The translations under genes and the position numbers were made by a program. From positions 1 to 17,009 of the forward strand of contig JACQGT010000229.1 in assembly GCA_016199425.1 (NCBI GenBank): a stretch of 17,009 nucleotides of DNA, in the 5' to 3' direction. Of the stretch, positions 14,274-17,009 are shown one piece after another. How positions within the stretch are numbered: position 1 is the first letter of the stretch; every line of letters begins with the position of its first letter. Source of the stretch: Chloroflexota bacterium. Lineage in GTDB: Bacteria > Chloroflexota > Anaerolineae > Caldilineales > Caldilineaceae. The notes beneath the pieces were generated by a model. That model saw only the letters and a program-made list of their open reading frames with translations, had not been told where the DNA came from and did not search any database.

Positions 14274-14300
14274 TCTTGTCGGACTACCAGTCCGACCTAC
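14274..14300. repeat. 27-bp palindromic repeat, copy 14 (end of methyltransferase remnant)
   Basis: The arms GTCGGACT (14278-14285) and AGTCCGAC (14289-14296) flank centre ACC, then CTAC. Its core, including the centre, is identical to copy 1 upstream of the defence genes, and both end in CTAC. Only eight sense codons and the stop follow, so it marks the truncation point. Confidence 0.88.
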
Positions 14301-14360
14301 GGTAGCTATTTTCAGGGCAGGGAATAGCGAAAATCCGCCTGCTAATACTCCCAGCGTAGT

Positions 14361-14408
14361 ATGCAAACGGCTTGCTGTTACCCTATACTATACTGGGTGA
14401 TAATCACC
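14361..14408 (+). promoter_or_regulatory. Possible promoter and palindromic operator of the two-component genes
   Basis: TATACT occurs twice in overlap (14384-14389 and 14389-14394). A weak -35 candidate ATGCAA (14361-14366) lies 17 bases before the first. Directly downstream is the perfect palindrome GGTGAT-A-ATCACC (14396-14408), placed where a regulator could cover the transcription start. Autoregulation by the encoded response regulator is possible but unproven. Confidence 0.35.
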
Positions 14409-14499
14409 GGTATCTAAGCGTCTCAGATTAGCGGCAGTCTTGGGGTTTGCATTCTAATGAAAACAGACACATGCCCTTTCAGGAGTTGATGTTATTGTC

Positions 14500-15714
14500 A
14501 TGAAGATTGGGAGAAGGCATCCCACCCTACAATGGACTGGCTGGTGGCAGGATAGCCATTGGCGTGCAGACGTGGCTTTGGCCCTGATTGTCGGTGCTAT
14601 AGTGATAGTCGGCACGCACTTCGCTGGGCAGAACCAGCCTGATCATCGGGCGCTTGACGCAATAGCTCTTGCGTTGCTTGCAGCAGGTGCGGCAGCGATT
14701 GCGTTTCGCCACCAGTATCCAGGCTGGGTACTCATCTTCGCTATGGGACTCACCCTTCTCTACTTGCTCCTGGACTACCCGAGGGGGCCAAACTTCCTGA
14801 CCCTGATCATTGCCTTCTTTACGGCAGTGATGAAGAATCGCAGGCTCATCGCCTGGGTCGTACTTGCTGCGGGCTTCGTATTGTTTCCCTGGCTACCATA
14901 CTTTCTTCGCAACGAACCCGCACCCTCTTACACTGGGATTTTTGGTCTTGCTTGGTGGTTGCTCGTGCTTGCAACCGTCGCCGAGATGGCCCACATCCGC
15001 CAGCAACGTATTATGCAGGCGGCACGCGCCCGCGAAGAAGAGGCGCGCCGCCGTGCAGGTGAGGAACGGCTGCGAATCGCGCGTGAGTTGCACGATGTGC
15101 TAGGCCACAACATTTCGCTGATCAGTGTGCAGGCTGGCGTTGCCCTCCACCTGATGGACAAGCAGCCAGAACAAGCGCGGGTCGCGCTCTCGGTGATCAG
15201 AGATGCCAGCAAGGACGCCCTGCGTGAGCTGCGTTCGGTGCTGGATGTGCTTCGCCAGGTCAATGAAGCACCCCCGCGCTCCCCATCCCCAGGTCTCGCC
15301 CGTCTCAGCGATCTCGTCTCACGCGCTTCCGAGGCTGGCTTGCAGGTGCATACAGAGGTTTCGGGCGATCTCAAGGGGTTGCCAGCCAGCGTTGATTTGG
15401 CAGCTTTTCGAATCGTTCAGGAAGCCTTGACCAACGTCATGCGCCACTCCGGTCAGACCTCGTCGAGCGTCCATGTGACCTGTAACGAGCAAGAACTCAC
15501 GCTGCGGATTGACAACGAGGCCGGCAGTGAAGCATCCCCCGGCGGAATCGGGCACGGAATCAACCGAGGTCAGGGAATTCTCGGTATGAAGGAGCGGGCG
15601 ACTGCCCTGGGCGGTGTGGTCGAAGCCGGACCCCGTCCCGACGGCGGGTTTCGGGTATTCGCACGGTTGCCGCTGGCTGGCAGCCCGTTGACTACTCCAG
15701 GGGCAGGGGAATGA
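14500..15714 (+). CDS. Sensor histidine kinase, LiaS/NarX type (HisKA_3)
   Basis: This 404-residue membrane kinase passes signals to the adjacent regulator. About five or six hydrophobic segments fill residues 23-165, with little exposed sequence, so the sensor is probably intramembrane. A charged linker (AAR..EEEARRRAGEERL) leads to the HisKA_3 dimerisation helix with RELHDVLGHN; the phosphate-accepting histidine is H198. The HATPase domain has the N-box QEALTNVMRH (N312), the G-rich GINRGQGILGMKER and the closing GGFRVFARLPL, all family features. AGGAG at 14481-14485 is 14 bases from the ATG, slightly far. The stop overlaps the regulator start as ATGA at 15711-15714. The stimulus is unknown; LiaS relatives often sense envelope stress. 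Confidence 0.9.
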   Translation: MKIGRRHPTLQWTGWWQDSHWRADVALALIVGAIVIVGTHFAGQNQPDHRALDAIALALLAAGAAAIAFRHQYPGWVLIFAMGLTLLYLLLDYPRGPNFLTLIIAFFTAVMKNRRLIAWVVLAAGFVLFPWLPYFLRNEPAPSYTGIFGLAWWLLVLATVAEMAHIRQQRIMQAARAREEEARRRAGEERLRIARELHDVLGHNISLISVQAGVALHLMDKQPEQARVALSVIRDASKDALRELRSVLDVLRQVNEAPPRSPSPGLARLSDLVSRASEAGLQVHTEVSGDLKGLPASVDLAAFRIVQEALTNVMRHSGQTSSSVHVTCNEQELTLRIDNEAGSEASPGGIGHGINRGQGILGMKERATALGGVVEAGPRPDGGFRVFARLPLAGSPLTTPGAGE

Positions 15715-16367
15715 TCCGCATCCTGCTTGCTGACGATCAGGCGCTCGTGCGCGCGGGCTTCCGGGCGCTGCTCGATGCTCAGGATGATATGAAGGTGATA
15801 GGCGAGGCCGTGGATGGGCACGATGCAGTGAGGCTTGTCACGCGTCTCATCCCGGATGTGGTGCTTATGGACATCCGCATGCCCCGCTGCGACGGCCTGG
15901 AGGCTACACGGCGAATCGTTGCAGACGAGCGGCTTGCCCAGGTAAAGATCATTATCCTCACGACCTTCGATTTGGACGAGTACATTTTCGAGGCGCTTCG
16001 GGCTGGTGCAAGCGGTTTCCTGGTCAAGGATACCGAGCCGATTGACCTTATCCGAGGCATTCAAGCAGTCGCACGCGGGGATGGGCTGCTGTCCCCTGGG
16101 GTTACCCGGCGGCTGATCGCTGAGTTCGCAACCTTGACGAGCAAAATTGAGCCAGTACCCGACCTGGCGGCGCTGACCGAGCGAGAGCGTGAGGTGATGG
16201 CGTTGGTGGCCGGCGGTCTTTCCAACGATGAAATCGCCGCACGGCTCGTCGTCAGTCCAGCGACAGCCAAGACGCACGTGAGCCGGGCGATGGTGAAACT
16301 CGGCGCCCGTGACCGCGCCCAGCTCGTCGTATTCGCCTACGAGTCTGGCCTCGTCCGACCCGGCTAG
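15711..16367 (+). CDS. Response regulator, NarL/LuxR (LiaR-like) family
   Basis: This 218-residue DNA-binding regulator is paired with the kinase just upstream. The receiver domain has the acidic pair D8-D9, phosphorylation site D54 in VLMDIRMP, the switch threonine in LTTFD (about 84-85) and the conserved lysine K106 in GFLVKD. A linker leads to the LuxR-type helix-turn-helix at about 155-210 (LTEREREVMALVAGGLSNDEIAARLVVS, then TAKTHVSRAMVKLGARDRAQLVVFAY), with the standard recognition-helix pattern. The start is the ATG overlapping the kinase stop, so the two are co-translated. Length and motifs are normal for the family. Targets are not evident; the palindrome before the kinase gene is one candidate. 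Confidence 0.93.
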   Translation: MIRILLADDQALVRAGFRALLDAQDDMKVIGEAVDGHDAVRLVTRLIPDVVLMDIRMPRCDGLEATRRIVADERLAQVKIIILTTFDLDEYIFEALRAGASGFLVKDTEPIDLIRGIQAVARGDGLLSPGVTRRLIAEFATLTSKIEPVPDLAALTEREREVMALVAGGLSNDEIAARLVVSPATAKTHVSRAMVKLGARDRAQLVVFAYESGLVRPG

Positions 16368-16413
16368 CGCGACCAAATCCCTACTCCGTACACAGTAGTT
16401 CATTCCCCACAAA

Positions 16414-16429
16414 TACGCCTCCGGGCGTA
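16414..16429. terminator. Weak hairpin after the two-component operon
   Basis: TACGCC (16414-16419) and GGCGTA (16424-16429) form a 6-base-pair GC-rich stem with loop TCCG, 47 bases after the regulator stop. No T run follows, so it is at best a weak terminator. Confidence 0.3.
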
Positions 16430-16518
16430 CCCCAAAAGCCTCCCCTGAGACGACGACATCCCCGCGACTTCCTGCTACTATTTGTTCAGACGCTTAATTT
16501 TAGCGGAGGGCAAAAACA

Positions 16519-16599
16519 GTGCAGCGGATCATAGTCCAGGTGCTGACGCATCTCAAGCTGCCACCAACGTCAGGTCAGAAGTGGAGGATAAGCTCATGA
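16519..16599 (+). CDS. Possible 26-residue leader peptide
   Basis: GTG at 16519 follows GGAGGG (16505-16510) with 8-base spacing, better than many genes in this window. The frame runs 26 codons and its TGA (16597-16599) overlaps the ATG of the membrane-protein gene at 16596. That is the arrangement of translational coupling or of a regulatory leader peptide. The product (MQRIIVQVLTHLK and so on) has no recognisable feature, so this could be chance. Confidence 0.3.
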   Translation: MQRIIVQVLTHLKLPPTSGQKWRISS

Positions 16600-17009
16600 T
16601 GAACACGCAGACTGCGCCAAGAAGTCCTTTACAGATCGCCATCCTCTTGCTGGCCGCAGCGACAGCCGTCATTCACCTGATCACCGGGATGCAGGTCACC
16701 GATCTGCTCTTCATCCTGAACGGCCTGGGCTATCTGGGTCTGGCCGGCGCGCTGTACCTGCCGGTCGCTTTTTTGAGCCCCTACCGGGGGCTGGTGCGCT
16801 GGGGGCTGATCGCCTACACGGCCCTGACCATCATCCTCTGGGCAATCATCAACGGCCATTTGGATCCCGTAGGGCTCGTCACCAAAGCCATCGAGGTGCT
16901 GCTGATCGTGGCTCTCTTCGTCGAAATGCGCCGGGGACAGGCATCGCCTTTGAGGAAAACGGACAAATCTCACGCAAAGTCGCCAAGAAGCGGGTACCCT
17001 CTGGGTGCC
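16596..17009 (+). CDS. Small integral membrane protein (partial, runs off window)
   Basis: A frame opens at ATG 16596 (a second ATG follows at once) after GTGGAGGAT at 16581-16589 and stays open for 138 codons to the window end. Four membrane segments are visible at about 12-30, 36-60, 65-86 and 92-111, followed by a basic tail MRRGQASPLRKTDK. The first 114 residues look like a complete four-helix membrane protein of a kind common in Chloroflexota and haloarchaea but without known function. The last codons (from about 16966) resemble intergenic CGCAAAG-type repeat sequence, so the frame may simply run on into a repeat. It is separated from the two-component genes by about 230 bases and may be one of their targets. 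Confidence 0.65.
   Translation, partial: MMNTQTAPRSPLQIAILLLAAATAVIHLITGMQVTDLLFILNGLGYLGLAGALYLPVAFLSPYRGLVRWGLIAYTALTIILWAIINGHLDPVGLVTKAIEVLLIVALFVEMRRGQASPLRKTDKSHAKSPRSGYPLGA

Larger units (their letters stand above)
13542..14327 (+). pseudogene. Truncated BREX-type DNA methyltransferase with in-frame repeat insertions
   Basis: The 261-residue frame starts at ATG 13542 after AAAGGA. It shows the front of a large adenine-type DNA methyltransferase: SDPPYYTACPNPF with DPPY at 71-74 (motif IV), then REPFAADVSEGKNDPIYNAHSYHTKVPHKAIMR and FDGFCGTGMTG (193-203, SAM-binding motif I). Motif IV before motif I fits a permuted class. BREX methyltransferases of this kind are usually several times longer, so the rest of the catalytic region and the target-recognition part are missing. 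Residues about 92-147, between the two motifs, and 225-253 are translated palindromic repeats, all in one phase. After the last repeat only SYFQGRE remains before TAG. I infer a truncated, probably inactive gene; no helicase or PglZ gene follows. Confidence 0.72.

Noticed and set aside
9036..14300. CRISPR array
   Set aside because: The repeated units are self-complementary palindromes with irregular spacing (overlapping to kilobases apart), lie partly inside genes and have no uniform spacers or cas genes.
13494..14366. 290-codon - strand frame over the methyltransferase remnant
   Set aside because: It is open mainly because the palindromic repeats are stop-free on both strands. The native segments between repeats make sense only on the + strand, where DPPY and FxGxG motifs appear.

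Overview
The window looks like a high-GC bacterial chromosome, most probably a member of the Chloroflexota (inferred from the style of the Tat-exported, Ala/Pro-rich substrate-binding lipoproteins, from importer operons without their own ATPase, and from abundant short palindromic repeats between genes; no rRNA or marker gene is present to confirm it). Nearly all genes are on the + strand; a block at about 7.8-8.85 kb is on the - strand.

Region 1 (1-3837): the end of an oligopeptide/dipeptide-type ABC importer locus. It holds the last codons of an OppD-like ATPase, a complete OppF-like ATPase, a Tat/lipobox family 5 substrate-binding protein, and a small lipoprotein with a possible metal-binding-like fold. 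Region 2 (3838-7823): about 400 bases without a gene, then a promoter and a three-gene carbohydrate importer (binding lipoprotein, two MalF/MalG-type permeases, no ATPase) closed by a long, strong hairpin terminator. Region 3 (7820-8849, - strand): a YhcH/YiaL-family sugar-metabolism protein and a DUF4258-type toxin with a YgiT-type zinc-finger antitoxin.

Region 4 (8969-14327) is the most unusual. Its gene order, BrxF-like small protein, 1261-residue P-loop ATPase (DUF6079-like, BrxC/PglY class), DNA methyltransferase, is the order of the first three genes of a type 3 BREX phage-defence locus. The BrxF-like protein has lost its Walker A motif. The methyltransferase stops after about 260 residues, and no helicase, PglZ or BrxA follows. 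A 27-base palindromic repeat (8-base arms GTCGGACT / AGTCCGAC around a 3-base centre) sits upstream of the first gene, at both gene junctions, and eight times inside the methyltransferase. Every copy inside that gene is in the same reading phase and is read as peptides such as VGRTVSPTY. This resembles an in-frame palindromic element invading a defence operon, like the Rickettsia palindromic elements.

Region 5 (14328-17009): a LiaS/NarX-type histidine kinase and an overlapping NarL/LuxR-type response regulator, then a possible short leader peptide and a membrane protein that runs off the window end. The two-component pair has no visible link to the defence remnant and probably marks the edge of the accessory region.
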